Part shown: one piece after another, positions 37,902-48,697 of the stretch
How positions within the stretch are numbered: position 1 is the stretch's first letter
Layout: every line of letters starts with the position of its first letter
NCBI GenBank assembly: GCA_964019335.1
Contig: OZ025698.1
Location: 470,343 to 534,342, forward strand
Direction of reading: 5' to 3'
Origin: Diplonema japonicum
Taxonomy: Eukaryota; Euglenozoa; Diplonemea; Diplonemida; Diplonemidae
Length of the DNA stretch: 64,000 nucleotides
Translations under genes and position numbers: made by a program
Notes under the pieces: generated by a model
Databases searched by the model: none
What the model saw: only the letters and a program-made list of their open reading frames with translations
Told to the model about the DNA's origin: nothing

Positions 37902-39833
37902 ATGAAACCCTCGATAATTGCGGTGCTTGGCACAACGGTGTTGTGCGGTGTTGTTGGTTCGGCTCCACCTAGCAACCTGCTTCCCCTTGTGGGGCAGGCA
38001 ACGGGTAGGGTGGCCTACACTTATTCAGTGCAGCAGCACCAGGGCACTGCCTACGTTCTGAACGAGAACGGCGTTGATCTCTACGATGTGACCCAAGAGG
38101 CCCCTGTGTACCGCCGCAAGCTAGTAGGGGGGAACCCTCGCTTCGCAGTGGTGGAAGACAACATGCTGTACATCAGCCATCTTGACTCTAGGGTCTTCTT
38201 CGGGTACAGCCTGACTGATCCCGCCAACCCCACAATGCACAGCATGGCTCGTTGCCCCGGACAGACAAAGCCAGGCCTTTTCTTCAACTTCCTAGTGACG
38301 GCCACCTCTGGGCACATCATCACAGGATGCGGGGACAACGAACACTTCCGTCTTATGTTCCTTGCAAAGGGCTCGTTAGTGGAAACAGGCCACCTTGACA
38401 TCCCATACAACGGCCCTGGGCGTGTCAGCTCGATGACCCACCACAACGGTGTCCTGTACGTGAGGGAGAACCCCAACAAGGTGCACGTCATCGACATCAC
38501 GGACCCTGCGCACCCTTCGAAGACTAGCACGTGGGAGCTTCCTGAACACCTTGACATCAACCACATTACGTACCACGACGGTGTGCTCTACGCGACTGAG
38601 GACCTTCACGACATGCTGTACAAGTACGATGCTGCGACAGGTGCCCGCCAGGCGATCGAGCTGCCTGCTGAATTTACCGCACGCTGCTCCGCTGCAAGGT
38701 ACGTCGCGGTGCACACTTCGCGTGTCTATGTCTCGTGTTTTTCGGGCGGGCTCTTCGTCCTCGAGCAGCCCACCGCCGACACCTACACCCTCGCCTACCA
38801 CGACCCCACCCTTCAGCGTGCCCTCGGGCTTTACTTCAGCGACGCACAGCTCTACGCAGCAGGCTACCTTACGTGGCGTATCTACAACGTTCCTTTGTTC
38901 CAGCCTGGTGAGTCCGCTGAGCCCACCGCAGTGCCCACCCTTGCCCCGACCCCGGCCCCTGTCTTCAAGCAGCACCTCGGGTGCTTCAAAACCATGCACA
39001 GATTCCTTCCCAAGCGCGTGTACCACGGTGACAGCAACACCCCCTCAGAGTGCGCTAACCTGTGCACCGCAGCAGGACACGCCTACGCTGGTGTGGAGTA
39101 CGGCAAGGAGTGCTGGTGTGGCAGCAGCGTTGAAGGGTCGAAGAAAACGGTGAGCACGGACTGCAACGTACCGTGCACAGGAGACGACACTGAAATGTGC
39201 GGCGGTGGGCACAGAATGAACCTGTACAGCTTGGTGGCGAAGGACCCGCAGCAGACACCATCACGTCTGGGGTGCTTCGAGGTGGACGGGTGGCACAGGG
39301 CCCTGCACACACTGGCATACGTAAGCCAAGGGAACACAATGGAGGAGTGCACCTCTGCATGCCAGTGGAACGGGTTCAAGTACGCAGGGCTCGAGGCAGG
39401 CGATGAGTGCTGGTGCGGGAACAACGTACAATATGCCAGCCGCACTATCACAGCGAAATGTGACACCCCGTGCCCAGGGGACGGGAACCAATGGTGTGGT
39501 GATGGATACAAGAGCCTTGTGTACATCCTGGACGGCTCGGTGTACACACCACCTACCGCGACCTACCAAGGGTGCTACACGGACAGCAAGCATTTCCGTG
39601 CACTTCCTGAATACGCGTATTCCTCTGATTCCAACACCATTGAGGAGTGCACCGGCGTGTGCTACCACAATGGGTACGCCTACGCAGGGGTGCAGTATGG
39701 GGAACAGTGTTGGTGCGGGAACCGTAAGAAGCACAGGAAGACATCTGAGTCGCAGTGTGCTACCCCCTGTACGGGGGACAGCACACAAACGTGTGGTGGA
39801 TCTAGGAAGAACTCGCTGTACAAGCTGGGGTAA
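37902..39833 (+). CDS. secreted beta-propeller (LVIVD-like) protein with three WSC domains, paralogue 2
   Basis: A 643-residue protein from the ATG after A-rich sequence; the frame is open upstream, but through T and A tracts. Residues 1-20 are a signal peptide (MKPSIIAVLGTTVLCGVVGS). Residues 25-340 are a propeller with VDLYDVTQEAPVYRRKLVGG and VHVIDITDPAHPSKTSTW units. A Pro/Thr/Ala linker precedes three WSC domains at about 357-440, 455-540 and 554-642, each with YAGVEYG.ECWCG-type cores. Domain order and length match the 27940 gene, so they are tandem-type duplicates separated by three other genes. Codons are more G/C-ending than in that gene. Likely an extracellular glycan-binding protein. 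Confidence 0.88.
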   Translation: MKPSIIAVLGTTVLCGVVGSAPPSNLLPLVGQATGRVAYTYSVQQHQGTAYVLNENGVDLYDVTQEAPVYRRKLVGGNPRFAVVEDNMLYISHLDSRVFFGYSLTDPANPTMHSMARCPGQTKPGLFFNFLVTATSGHIITGCGDNEHFRLMFLAKGSLVETGHLDIPYNGPGRVSSMTHHNGVLYVRENPNKVHVIDITDPAHPSKTSTWELPEHLDINHITYHDGVLYATEDLHDMLYKYDAATGARQAIELPAEFTARCSAARYVAVHTSRVYVSCFSGGLFVLEQPTADTYTLAYHDPTLQRALGLYFSDAQLYAAGYLTWRIYNVPLFQPGESAEPTAVPTLAPTPAPVFKQHLGCFKTMHRFLPKRVYHGDSNTPSECANLCTAAGHAYAGVEYGKECWCGSSVEGSKKTVSTDCNVPCTGDDTEMCGGGHRMNLYSLVAKDPQQTPSRLGCFEVDGWHRALHTLAYVSQGNTMEECTSACQWNGFKYAGLEAGDECWCGNNVQYASRTITAKCDTPCPGDGNQWCGDGYKSLVYILDGSVYTPPTATYQGCYTDSKHFRALPEYAYSSDSNTIEECTGVCYHNGYAYAGVQYGEQCWCGNRKKHRKTSESQCATPCTGDSTQTCGGSRKNSLYKLG

Positions 39834-41764
39834 TGATGAGGTTTTGCCGTTTTTTTTTTTTTTTTTTTATCTTTTTTATATACCCATTGTAGATCTTCTC
39901 TTTTCCTTCTCCCCCCCCCCTTTTTTTTCTTCTTCTTTTTTTTTTTCCCCCGCATAATCGATATCATATTGTCGGTGCATTGAAAAAAAAAAAAAAAAAA
40001 ACGAAAGAAATTCTATTTCCCCCCCCCAAAAAAAAAGAAAAGTTTCTGTTATTTATTTTATATTGAAAAGTTTAAGCTCGTTCTCCTCCCCCTTGTGCAC
40101 CCTAGATATAAAATTGCAGCAGAACAAATGCAAACCATATTTTCTTTTAAAAAAAAAAAAAAATCAACAACACACAAAAGCTACAGAATACTAGGTTTCC
40201 CCCTTCTCTCTGCCCCAAATAGGATCCTCAGATGCGGGTATTCAGGTTACTTTTATTTTTTATTTCATAATTATTCCCGAGGCGACAGTTAGGAGCTGGC
40301 GCTTTAGCAGGTGCCGTCTCCTTTCTTTTTCGTTTTTTTTTTTTTTTTTCTTTTTTCCCCTAAGAAAAAAAAAAAAAAAGGAAAAAAAAAAAAAATGTTG
40401 GTCAGTAAATTCGCCATTCCATTTCCCCCGCCGCCTCCCTCTTCCACGCTCACAACATGCCTTCTTGTTTGCTGCAAATAAAGCTTGCAATGGGCCGGGT
40501 AGCGGCTGGGATACCTTCGCATTTTCTTTTACTTAAATTACTCATCTCTGTGGCCAAAAAAAAAAAAAAAAAAAGATGAAGGCGTGGTCCCCCAATTTTC
40601 CCCCCTCTTTTTTTTTTTCCCCTCCCTCTTCTCACGGTAACAAAAGTCTTTTTTCTTGTAGTGTTTTTTTTTTTTTTTTTTTTTTTTTTCCATGCACCCC
40701 TCTCCATTCTTCTTGTAAGAAAGATTGGTGAGGGGGAGGACGGAGAGAATGAGTTACCGGAGGGGGGGGGGAAAAATTCTCCCCACCCCTTTTTCCTCCC
40801 TTCTGTTCTTTCCCCTCCGTTCCTGAGGTGAAATTGAAAAAAAAAAAAAGGGAGGGGATGGTGTGGGGGTGGGGGGGAAGGGGGTGTGAACCACGGCGTA
40901 AATTTCTTTTGAGTTTTTTTTTTTCTTTTTTTTTTTTCATTTGCTTTTTCCCCATTTCCCCCCACAAACTGTAGAAGCTCTTTGATAGTAGTGGTGACGA
41001 TTCTCGAACTTGTGTAGGAGGGTTGGTAGGCCCAGCTCTTCTTCACTTGTCCCCTGTAGCTTAACCCACTTATATTCTGTGCAAGGGCACGAAAAGAAAA
41101 TGAAGAAGAAAAAAAGAAGGAGGAAACAAAAAATGAGAGAGAAAAAAAAAGAAGGCTGCCTCAAAACTATGGGTCGAGAGTAAAGTGACATGAACAATAT
41201 CTTTCTAACATTCCCCTGGTGCATGCCTTTCTTTTCTTTTTTTTATTTTATTTTGGTTTTCTCCTGTCTATTCCCACCTCCCCTCCTTTTTAACTTATGC
41301 TTGTCATCACATACTGCTTCTGATCTAGTACTGGAAAGGGAAGGAAATGAAGGGGGGGGGAAGAGGGAGAAATTTTTATTCTTTCTCCATTCTCTTTTTC
41401 CTTCCTTTTTCCTTTTCACCCTTCTTTATGAATTTGCGTTCAGACAGTACCGATTTTTTTTTTCTTCTTTTACTATTATTTTTCTCTCTTTACCCTTCCC
41501 CCCACCCCTTCTTACAATCCAATGGGTTTCTCTTGACCCCCCCCCCCCCCCTCCCTCCCTTCTTCCCCTATATTTCTCCTCCCTTCGAGGGTACCCTTCC
41601 ACGTGTAGGGCTTCCTTGCGCTTTTGCTTTTATTTATTATTACTCGTGTATTTAAGCAAGTCTTTTTTTTTTTTTTTTTTCATTTCTTGTTCACAAGAGA
41701 AATGATTGCAGGCAGCAGCAGTTCTCATGCACTTTCGGCGTCCTCCTCCTCTTCAGCCCCTTTT

Positions 41765-41805
<41 letters not shown>

Positions 41806-41905
41806 CTTTCCTGCTAGCACCGTGGGCGCCGAATGGGTTGTGTGGACACAGGGTCTAGTTTTCTTCTTCCACAGGTTTACCCCTCTTTTTGATTGTAAAA
41901 TTAAT
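39834..41905. other. 2.1-kb intergenic region, low complexity
   Basis: Dense in poly-T, poly-A, poly-C and mixed purine tracts. A (GA)n run of about 18 units lies at 41768-41803. ORFs on both strands here are made largely of Phe, Lys, Ser or Pro from the tracts and have no domain. The last 100 nt hold TTTTCTTCTTCCACAG (41860-41875), a good splice or trans-splice acceptor ahead of the next gene. Confidence 0.5.
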
Positions 41906-44900
41906 ATGATACACAATAGAAGCTTCCTCTTGCTCTCACTAGCAGTGTGGGGACTATCAGCAGACCCCTGCTTCAAAGTAGAGTGCCCAAAAGGGAAAGT
42001 GTGCAGTCCATTATCCAATACCACTTACAGTTGTGTGGATGGCACCGCTGACCCTTGCAAGGATTGGCAGTGCATGCCCAACCAACACTGTGAAGTAGGC
42101 CCCAAAGGAATCGAACCCATTTGTGTGAGCAACAAGATGAACTCGTGTGACGGCTACCAATGCGACACTGACTCCCACTGTGTTGTGGACACTTGGGGGA
42201 AACCTTCTTGCGAGAAGAACACTGGCAACCCTTGTTCCAAAATCAACTGTCCATGGGGCACTGTCTGTGAGGTGGACAACTTCAATGGCACCAAGTGTGT
42301 GAATGTGACAACGAACCCCTGTGACGGCTACCAATGCGCGAAAGGTGAGCACTGCGAGATCAACCAGTGGAACAAGCCAGAGTGTGTTGGTGATGCAAAC
42401 GAATGCCAAGGTGTACAGTGCCCTGTTGGAACCCACTGCGAGATCGACTTCTGGAACGGCAAGAAGTGTGTCAATGACACTGTTGACCCTTGCAAGGAAT
42501 GGCAGTGCATGCCTTTCCAGCACTGTGAAGTAAGCCCCAACAAGATCGAACCCATTTGTGTGAGCAACAAGATGAACTCGTGTGACGGCTACCAATGCGA
42601 CACTGACTCCCACTGCGTTGTGGACACTTGGGGGAAACCTTCTTGCGAGAAGAACACTGGCAACCCTTGTTCCAAAATCAACTGTCCATGGGGCACTGTC
42701 TGTGAGGCTGACAACTTCAATGGCACCAAGTGTGTGAATGTGACAACGAACCCCTGTGACGGCTACCAATGCACGAAAGGTGAACACTGCGAAATCAACC
42801 AGTGGAACAAGCCAGAGTGTGTTGGTGATGCAAACGAATGCCAAGGTGTGCAGTGCCCTTCCGGAACCCACTGCGAGATCGACTTCTGGAACGGCAAGAA
42901 GTGTGTCAATGACACTGTTGACCCTTGCAAGGAATGGCAGTGCATGCCTTTCCAGCACTGTGAAGTAGGCCCCAACAGGATCGAACCCATTTGTGTGAGC
43001 AACAAGATGAACTCGTGTGACGGCTACCAATGCGACACTGACTCCCACTGTGTTGTGAACACTTGGGGGAAACCTTCTTGCGAGAAGAACACTGGCAACC
43101 CTTGTTCCAAAATCAACTGTCCATGGGGCACTGTCTGTGAGGTGGACAACTTCAATGGCACCAAGTGTGTGAATGTGACGACGAACCCTTGTGACGGCTA
43201 CCAATGCGCGAAAAATGAACACTGCGAAATCAACCAGTGGAACAAGCCAGAGTGTGTTGGTGATGCAAACGAATGCCAAGGTGTGCAGTGCCCTTCTGGA
43301 ACCCACTGCGAGATCGACTTCTGGAACGGCAAGAAGTGTGTCAATGACACTGTTGACCCTTGCAAGGAATGGCAGTGTATGCCCGACCAGCACTGTGAAG
43401 TAAGCCCCAACAAGATCGAACCCATTTGTGTGAGCAACAAGATGAACTCGTGTGACGGCTACCAATGCGACACTGACTCCCACTGTGTTGTGAACACTTG
43501 GGGGAAACCCTCTTGCGAGAAGAACACTGGCAACCCTTGTTCCAAGGTAACTTGTCCATGGGGCACTGTTTGTGAGGTGGACAACTTCAATGGCACCAAG
43601 TGTGTGAATGTGACAACGAACCCCTGTGACGGTTACCAATGCACGAAAGGTGAGCACTGCGAGATCAACCAGTGGAACAAGCCAGAGTGTGTTGGTGATG
43701 CAAACGAATGCCAAGGTGTGCAGTGCCCTGTTGGAACCCACTGCGAGATCGACTACTGGAACGGCAAGAAGTGTGTCAATGACACTGTTGACCCTTGCAA
43801 GGAATGGCAGTGCATGCCTTTCCAGCACTGTGAAGTAAGCCCCAACAAGATCGAACCCATTTGTGTGAGCAACAAGATGAACTCGTGTGACGGCTACCAA
43901 TGCGACACTGACTCCCACTGTGTTGTGGACACTTGGGGGAAACCCTCTTGCGAGAAGAACACTGGCAACCCTTGTTCCAAGGTTACCTGTCCATGGGGCA
44001 CTGTTTGTGAGGTGGACAACTTCAATGGCACCAAGTGTGTGAATGTGACAACGAACCCCTGTGACGGCTACCAATGCGCGAAAAATGAACACTGCGAAAT
44101 CAACCAGTGGAACAAGCCAGAGTGTGTTGGTGATGCAAACGAATGCCAAGGTGTGCAGTGCCCTTCTGGAACCCACTGCGAGATCGACTTCTGGAACGGC
44201 AAGAAGTGTGTCAATGACACTGTTGACCCTTGCAAGGAATGGCAGTGTATGCCCGACCAGCACTGTGAAGTAAGCCCCAACAAGATCGAACCCATTTGTG
44301 TGAGCAACAAGATGAACTCGTGTGACGGCTACCAATGCGACACTGACTCCCACTGTGTTGTGAACACTTGGGGGAAACCCTCTTGCGAGAAGAACACTGG
44401 CAACCCTTGTTCCAAAATCAACTGTCCATGGGGCACTGTCTGTGAGGTGGACAACTTCAACGGCGCCAAGTGTGTGAATGTGACAACGAACCCCTGTGAC
44501 GGCTACCAATGCGCGAAAAATGAACACTGCGAGATCAACCAGTGGAACAAGCCAGAGTGTGTTGGTGATGCAAACGAATGCCAAGGTGTGCAGTGCCCTT
44601 CTGGAACCCACTGCGAGATCGACTACTGGAACGGCAAGAAGTGTGTCAATGACACTGTTGACCCTTGCAAGGAATGGCAGTGCATGCCCGACCAGCACTG
44701 TGTTGTGGGCCCCAACAAGATCGAACCCATTTGTGTGAGCAACAAGATGAACTCGTGTGACGGCTACCAATGCGACACTGACTCCCACTGTGTTGTGGAC
44801 ACTTGGGGGAAACCCTCTTGCGAGAAGAACACTGGCAACCCTTGTTCCAAGGTTACCTGTCCATGGGGCACTGTTTGTGAGGTGGACAACTTCAATGGCA

Positions 44901-46960
44901 CCAAGTGTGTGAATGTGACAACGAACCCCTGTGACGGCTACCAATGCACGAAAGGTGAGCACTGCGAGATCAACCAGTGGAACAAGCCAGAGTGTGTTGG
45001 TGATGCAAACGAATGCCAAGGTGTGCAGTGCCCTTCCGGAACCCACTGCGAGATCGACTACTGGAACGGCAAGAAGTGTGTCAATGACACTGTTGACCCT
45101 TGCAAGGAATGGCAGTGTATGCCCGACCAGCACTGTGAAGTAAGCCCCAACAAGATCGAACCCATTTGTGTGAGCAACAAGATGAACTCGTGTGACGGCT
45201 ACCAATGCGACACTGACTCCCACTGTGTTGTGGACACTTGGGGGAAACCTTCTTGCGAGAAGAACACTGGCAACCCTTGTTCCAAAATCAACTGTCCATG
45301 GGGCACTGTCTGTGAGGTGGACAACTTCAATGGCACCAAGTGTGTGAATGTGACAACGAACCCCTGTGACGGCTACCAATGCGCGAAAAATGAACACTGC
45401 GAGATCAACCAGTGGAACAAGCCAGAGTGTGTTGGTGATGCAAACGAATGCCAAGGTGTACAGTGCCCTTCCGGAACCCACTGCGAGATCGACTACTGGA
45501 ACGGCAAGAAGTGTGTCAATGACACTGTTGACCCTTGCAAGGAATGGCAGTGTATGCCCGACCAGCACTGTGTTGTGGGCCCCAACAAGATCGAACCCAT
45601 TTGTGTGAGCAACAAGATGAACTCGTGTGACGGCTACCAATGCGACACTGACTCCCACTGCGTTGTGGACACTTGGGGGAAACCCTCTTGCGAGAAGAAC
45701 ACTGGCAACCCTTGTTCCAAAATCAACTGTCCATGGGGCACTGTCTGTGAGGCTGACAACTTCAACGGCGCCAAGTGTGTGAATGTGACAACGAACCCTT
45801 GTGACGGCTACCAATGCGCGAAAAATGAACACTGCGAGATCAACCAGTGGAACAAGCCAGAGTGTGTTGGTGATGCAAACGAATGCCAAGGTGTGCAGTG
45901 CCCTGTTGGAACCCACTGCGAGATCGACTATTCTAACGGCAAGAAGTGTGTCAATGACACTGTTGACCCTTGCAAGGAATGGCAGTGTAAAAGCGGGACC
46001 TATTGTGTAGTGGGTCGTGAAGGTAACCCGACATGCGTGGAGGAGAACAACAACGGCTGTGTAGGGTACCAGTGCCCGGAGAAGATGCACTGTAAAATCG
46101 ATCTCTACGGGCTACCGCAGTGCAGAAACGACAGCGTGAACCCTTGCGAGAATGTTAAGTGTGCAGCGACTGAGCATTGCCATGCCGACCCTTGGGGGAA
46201 GACATCATGTGTGGCAGACAGCGTAGACCCGTGCAAGGAAGTCAAATGCCAATTTGGTAAAAGATGCGTCGCTGACAGCTGGGGCAGTGTAACATGTGTT
46301 AGCGAGGACAACAACAACAACCTGTGCAAGAACGTGAAATGCAAACAAGGTGAATCTTGCGAGATAAATGGGTGGAACGAGACCTCATGCGTCGCGACTA
46401 AAGGCAAGTGTACTGGTGTGAAATGCTCATCTGGTTCTCACTGCACCATAGACAATGGTATAGGGAAATGCGTGGAGGCTACAATTGTTTGCAAGAACCT
46501 TAATTGTTCCGTGGGAACCCACTGCCACATCAATGAGGACTCGTCAGCGGTTTGCCACAAAGATGAAGCTACTTGTGAAAATGTAAGATGTACAGGGATG
46601 CAGATATGCGCTGTTTCTGGTAGAAGTGCTGATTGTTTCACACCCTGTAACGGGCATTGTAATCAAGGGGAAAGCTGCCTTGTGACAAACGACGTGCCAA
46701 GGTGTCTTAAAGCCGCTCCGAAACCCGCAGATGGGAAGAGCGGAAGCTCGGAAAGCAAGCTGTGGATTTACATTGCTATCGGGCTTGGTGTTCTTGCTGT
46801 CGTCGGGATTGCCGTTGCTGTGTATTATGCTAGGCGGGTGAAGAAGATAGAAGGTGATTTTGTGGATGTTGGCATGAAAGACTTTCTGGTAGAAGGCGAG
46901 AATATCAACGGGGAGAATGATATCCTTGATGGTACAATTGAGTACGATGCCGCTTGCTAA
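41906..46960 (+). CDS. giant Cys-rich type I membrane protein with nine 145-residue repeats
   Basis: A 1684-residue protein. I start at 41906, where a signal peptide begins (MIHNRSFLLLSLAVWGLSA), not at the upstream in-frame ATG at 41702. The ectodomain has modules of about 29 residues with four Cys each (C-x4-C-x5-C-x8/9-C, as in NPCDGYQCAKGEHCEINQW), resembling follistatin-N/EGF-like (FOLN) modules. Five modules make a 145-residue unit that occurs nine times. About seven more divergent modules follow (DNGIGKC, NEDSSAVC). A transmembrane helix lies at about 1619-1643 (WIYIAIGLGVLAVVGIAVAV), then a basic stop (YARRVKK) and an acidic tail of about 35 residues. NDT, NVT and NGT glycosylation sites recur. 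Probably an adhesion or surface-coat protein. Repeat number may be wrong if the assembly collapsed. Confidence 0.85.
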   Translation: MIHNRSFLLLSLAVWGLSADPCFKVECPKGKVCSPLSNTTYSCVDGTADPCKDWQCMPNQHCEVGPKGIEPICVSNKMNSCDGYQCDTDSHCVVDTWGKPSCEKNTGNPCSKINCPWGTVCEVDNFNGTKCVNVTTNPCDGYQCAKGEHCEINQWNKPECVGDANECQGVQCPVGTHCEIDFWNGKKCVNDTVDPCKEWQCMPFQHCEVSPNKIEPICVSNKMNSCDGYQCDTDSHCVVDTWGKPSCEKNTGNPCSKINCPWGTVCEADNFNGTKCVNVTTNPCDGYQCTKGEHCEINQWNKPECVGDANECQGVQCPSGTHCEIDFWNGKKCVNDTVDPCKEWQCMPFQHCEVGPNRIEPICVSNKMNSCDGYQCDTDSHCVVNTWGKPSCEKNTGNPCSKINCPWGTVCEVDNFNGTKCVNVTTNPCDGYQCAKNEHCEINQWNKPECVGDANECQGVQCPSGTHCEIDFWNGKKCVNDTVDPCKEWQCMPDQHCEVSPNKIEPICVSNKMNSCDGYQCDTDSHCVVNTWGKPSCEKNTGNPCSKVTCPWGTVCEVDNFNGTKCVNVTTNPCDGYQCTKGEHCEINQWNKPECVGDANECQGVQCPVGTHCEIDYWNGKKCVNDTVDPCKEWQCMPFQHCEVSPNKIEPICVSNKMNSCDGYQCDTDSHCVVDTWGKPSCEKNTGNPCSKVTCPWGTVCEVDNFNGTKCVNVTTNPCDGYQCAKNEHCEINQWNKPECVGDANECQGVQCPSGTHCEIDFWNGKKCVNDTVDPCKEWQCMPDQHCEVSPNKIEPICVSNKMNSCDGYQCDTDSHCVVNTWGKPSCEKNTGNPCSKINCPWGTVCEVDNFNGAKCVNVTTNPCDGYQCAKNEHCEINQWNKPECVGDANECQGVQCPSGTHCEIDYWNGKKCVNDTVDPCKEWQCMPDQHCVVGPNKIEPICVSNKMNSCDGYQCDTDSHCVVDTWGKPSCEKNTGNPCSKVTCPWGTVCEVDNFNGTKCVNVTTNPCDGYQCTKGEHCEINQWNKPECVGDANECQGVQCPSGTHCEIDYWNGKKCVNDTVDPCKEWQCMPDQHCEVSPNKIEPICVSNKMNSCDGYQCDTDSHCVVDTWGKPSCEKNTGNPCSKINCPWGTVCEVDNFNGTKCVNVTTNPCDGYQCAKNEHCEINQWNKPECVGDANECQGVQCPSGTHCEIDYWNGKKCVNDTVDPCKEWQCMPDQHCVVGPNKIEPICVSNKMNSCDGYQCDTDSHCVVDTWGKPSCEKNTGNPCSKINCPWGTVCEADNFNGAKCVNVTTNPCDGYQCAKNEHCEINQWNKPECVGDANECQGVQCPVGTHCEIDYSNGKKCVNDTVDPCKEWQCKSGTYCVVGREGNPTCVEENNNGCVGYQCPEKMHCKIDLYGLPQCRNDSVNPCENVKCAATEHCHADPWGKTSCVADSVDPCKEVKCQFGKRCVADSWGSVTCVSEDNNNNLCKNVKCKQGESCEINGWNETSCVATKGKCTGVKCSSGSHCTIDNGIGKCVEATIVCKNLNCSVGTHCHINEDSSAVCHKDEATCENVRCTGMQICAVSGRSADCFTPCNGHCNQGESCLVTNDVPRCLKAAPKPADGKSGSSESKLWIYIAIGLGVLAVVGIAVAVYYARRVKKIEGDFVDVGMKDFLVEGENINGENDILDGTIEYDAAC
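42050..45964 (+). repeat. 435-bp tandem repeat, nine units
   Basis: Units begin with GACCCTTGCAAGGA at 42050 and recur every 435 bp to 45965 (9 x 435 = 3915). The units differ at only a few sites, for example CCCGACCAG/CCTTTCCAG, GCGAAAAAT/ACGAAAGGT and AAAATCAAC/AAGGTTACC. These variants are shuffled between units, which points to unequal crossing-over or gene conversion. Confidence 0.95.
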
Positions 46961-47474
46961 TTATACATTTTTTTTTTTTTTTTTTTTTTAATTTTTGTTT
47001 TCAAGAATTGAGTAATTCAAGCCAGAACTTTGCTTTTTATTTTTTTTCCCTCTTTTTTTTTTCTTTTTTTTTTTCTTATTTTTTTTGTTTCCCCTTTCTA
47101 TTCTGAAAATACTCGTTTGGAACGGGGGAAAAAAAAAAAAAAAAAAAATACAAAAAAAGAAAAGGGAAAGAAAAAAGTTATTACTATTAAGCCCCCACCT
47201 CCCCCCCTCCCGATTCCGAAAAAAAAAAAAAAGGAAAGAGAAAAAGAAAAGAAACAGAGAAAAAAAAAAGTTTTTTTTTATTGTACATTTTAGTCGAGAA
47301 ATGGTTCTCTTTTTTTTGATGTGAAAAAGTCATTTTTTTTACAAAATTAAAAAAAAAAAGTCGTTTCTCTTAACCAGCAGCTAGTAAGCTGAATGAAAAA
47401 AGAAAAAAAAAAGAATTAAAAAAAAAAATAATTGTCACCGACGGCAAGTTTGCGGTTGAGAGGATTTCCCTTTT
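46961..47474. other. intergenic, T and A tracts
   Basis: Poly-T directly after the stop, then alternating A and T tracts. No gene seen. Confidence 0.6.
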
Positions 47475-47674
47475 GGTTTACATCTAAACCACTTTTTGAG
47501 CAATACACCTTCTTATTTCCGTCGGTCTGGCTAGACCAAGAGGAGGTGGAATTCAAAAAAGGAAAAAAAAATTTTTTTTTTATTTCTGACAGAGAGTGAA
47601 ACCTCCATTTCTTTCAGGACTACGATGCCTGTGGAAAGGAATGCAGCAAGCAAAAGGAGGTTTAGGTGTAAACC
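47475..47674. mobile_element. MITE-like element, 200 bp
   Basis: The ends are inverted repeats: GGTTTACATCTAAACC (47475-47490) and GGTTTAGGTGTAAACC (47659-47674), 15 of 16 matching, with weaker pairing for about 8 nt more. No coding capacity and no clear target duplication. An internal hairpin is GGTCTGGCTAGACC. Confidence 0.45.
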
Positions 47675-48183
47675 AAAAAAAAAAAAAAGTTCCCCCCCCT
47701 TTTTGTTTTTGTCGTTTTTCTGATTTTTTCCCCCCCCCCTTTTGGGGCAGGTGGCGAGAATATGGGTGGTTTCACATTGACCTCCTTTGACTCATTTTTT
47801 TTTTTTTTGTAATGCTTCGAATGGTGAGGGGAAATCGGGGGAAAGTCTCAAATCCCCCCCCTCCCCTCCCTAGAGAGCATTACATTCTTCCCCTCCCTCT
47901 TAATCAACAGCATTATCGAATGATATGGAATTGAAGAAAAATGTCCGCTAAAAAAAATTGATACAAAAAAAAAAAAAAAAGCGGATTAACCTATTTGGGT
48001 TTTGCTTCTTCCTTCTTACTGTTCCTCCCCCCCCCCTATTTTTTCTTTAGCTCTCCTGGGATAGGGTGTTTGTTTACTCTCAGCTGTGGGAGGAGAAGAA
48101 GCAGAAGAAAAAAAAAAGGGCGAAGCTACTTGCTACAATAAATGGGGGGAAAAAAACGGAAATCCTAAAGAAAGATAATCAAA

Positions 48184-48220
<37 letters not shown>

Positions 48221-48273
48221 CTAAATCTCCCCCCCTTTTTTTTTGAATTTGTTTTTCTTTAATTAGAAAAATA

Positions 48274-48304
<31 letters not shown>

Positions 48305-48319
48305 CAGAATTGAATTTAA
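47675..48319. other. intergenic, low complexity
   Basis: A, T and C tracts, with T36 near 48187-48222 and an A tract before 48305. No gene seen. Confidence 0.55.
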
Positions 48320-48526
48320 CCATTAAAGGACTGGGTTTGGCCAAAAAAGATGCTCCTAGCTTATGGCGGGAGAACGAGTGAATCAATGCCCAGCTTTTTT
48401 TGTTTGTTCTTCGCACAAAAAATGTATTCAGATAATAATAAAAAAAAAAAATTGCGGAACATTGGGTCTTAGTAAGTGTCTCATAGAAAATATAATTTTT
48501 CTTAAGGCACACATATCCTTTAATGG
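48320..48526. mobile_element. piggyBac-related MITE, 207 bp
   Basis: The left end CCATTAAAGGAC follows TTAA (48316-48319). The right end TCCTTTAATGG is followed by TTTAA. The first 11-12 nt equal the TIR of the piggyBac at 49082, and the following bases (TGGGTTTGGCCAAAAAA) resemble its right-end sequence. No ORF of note. It is a non-autonomous relative of that element. Confidence 0.7.
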
Positions 48527-48656
48527 TTTAAAAAAAAAAATAATAAACCGAACATTTAATTTTCATGAGGTGGAAGAAAAAAAAAAGAAACAAATTCTTT
48601 TTAAAAAAAAGGGGGGGCTTCTTTATGTTCTTCTCTCTATCTCTTTTTTTTCTTTT

Positions 48657-48697
<41 letters not shown>

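Noticed and set aside
40450-41046. Minus-strand ORF of 198 codons
   Set aside because: Composed mostly of Lys, Pro and Phe runs from homopolymer tracts, with no domain.
41624-41905. N-terminal extension of the giant repeat protein, including a Ser and Arg-Glu run
   Set aside because: It comes from a T tract and a GA microsatellite, and a strong acceptor-like site (41860-41875) lies between it and the signal peptide at 41906.
42011-46090. A 1359-codon open frame on the minus strand
   Set aside because: It lies antisense to the nine 435-bp repeats. Because the unit length is divisible by three and one unit lacks stops in this frame, the whole array does too. The product has no family and the plus-strand frame has a signal peptide, Cys modules and a TM helix.
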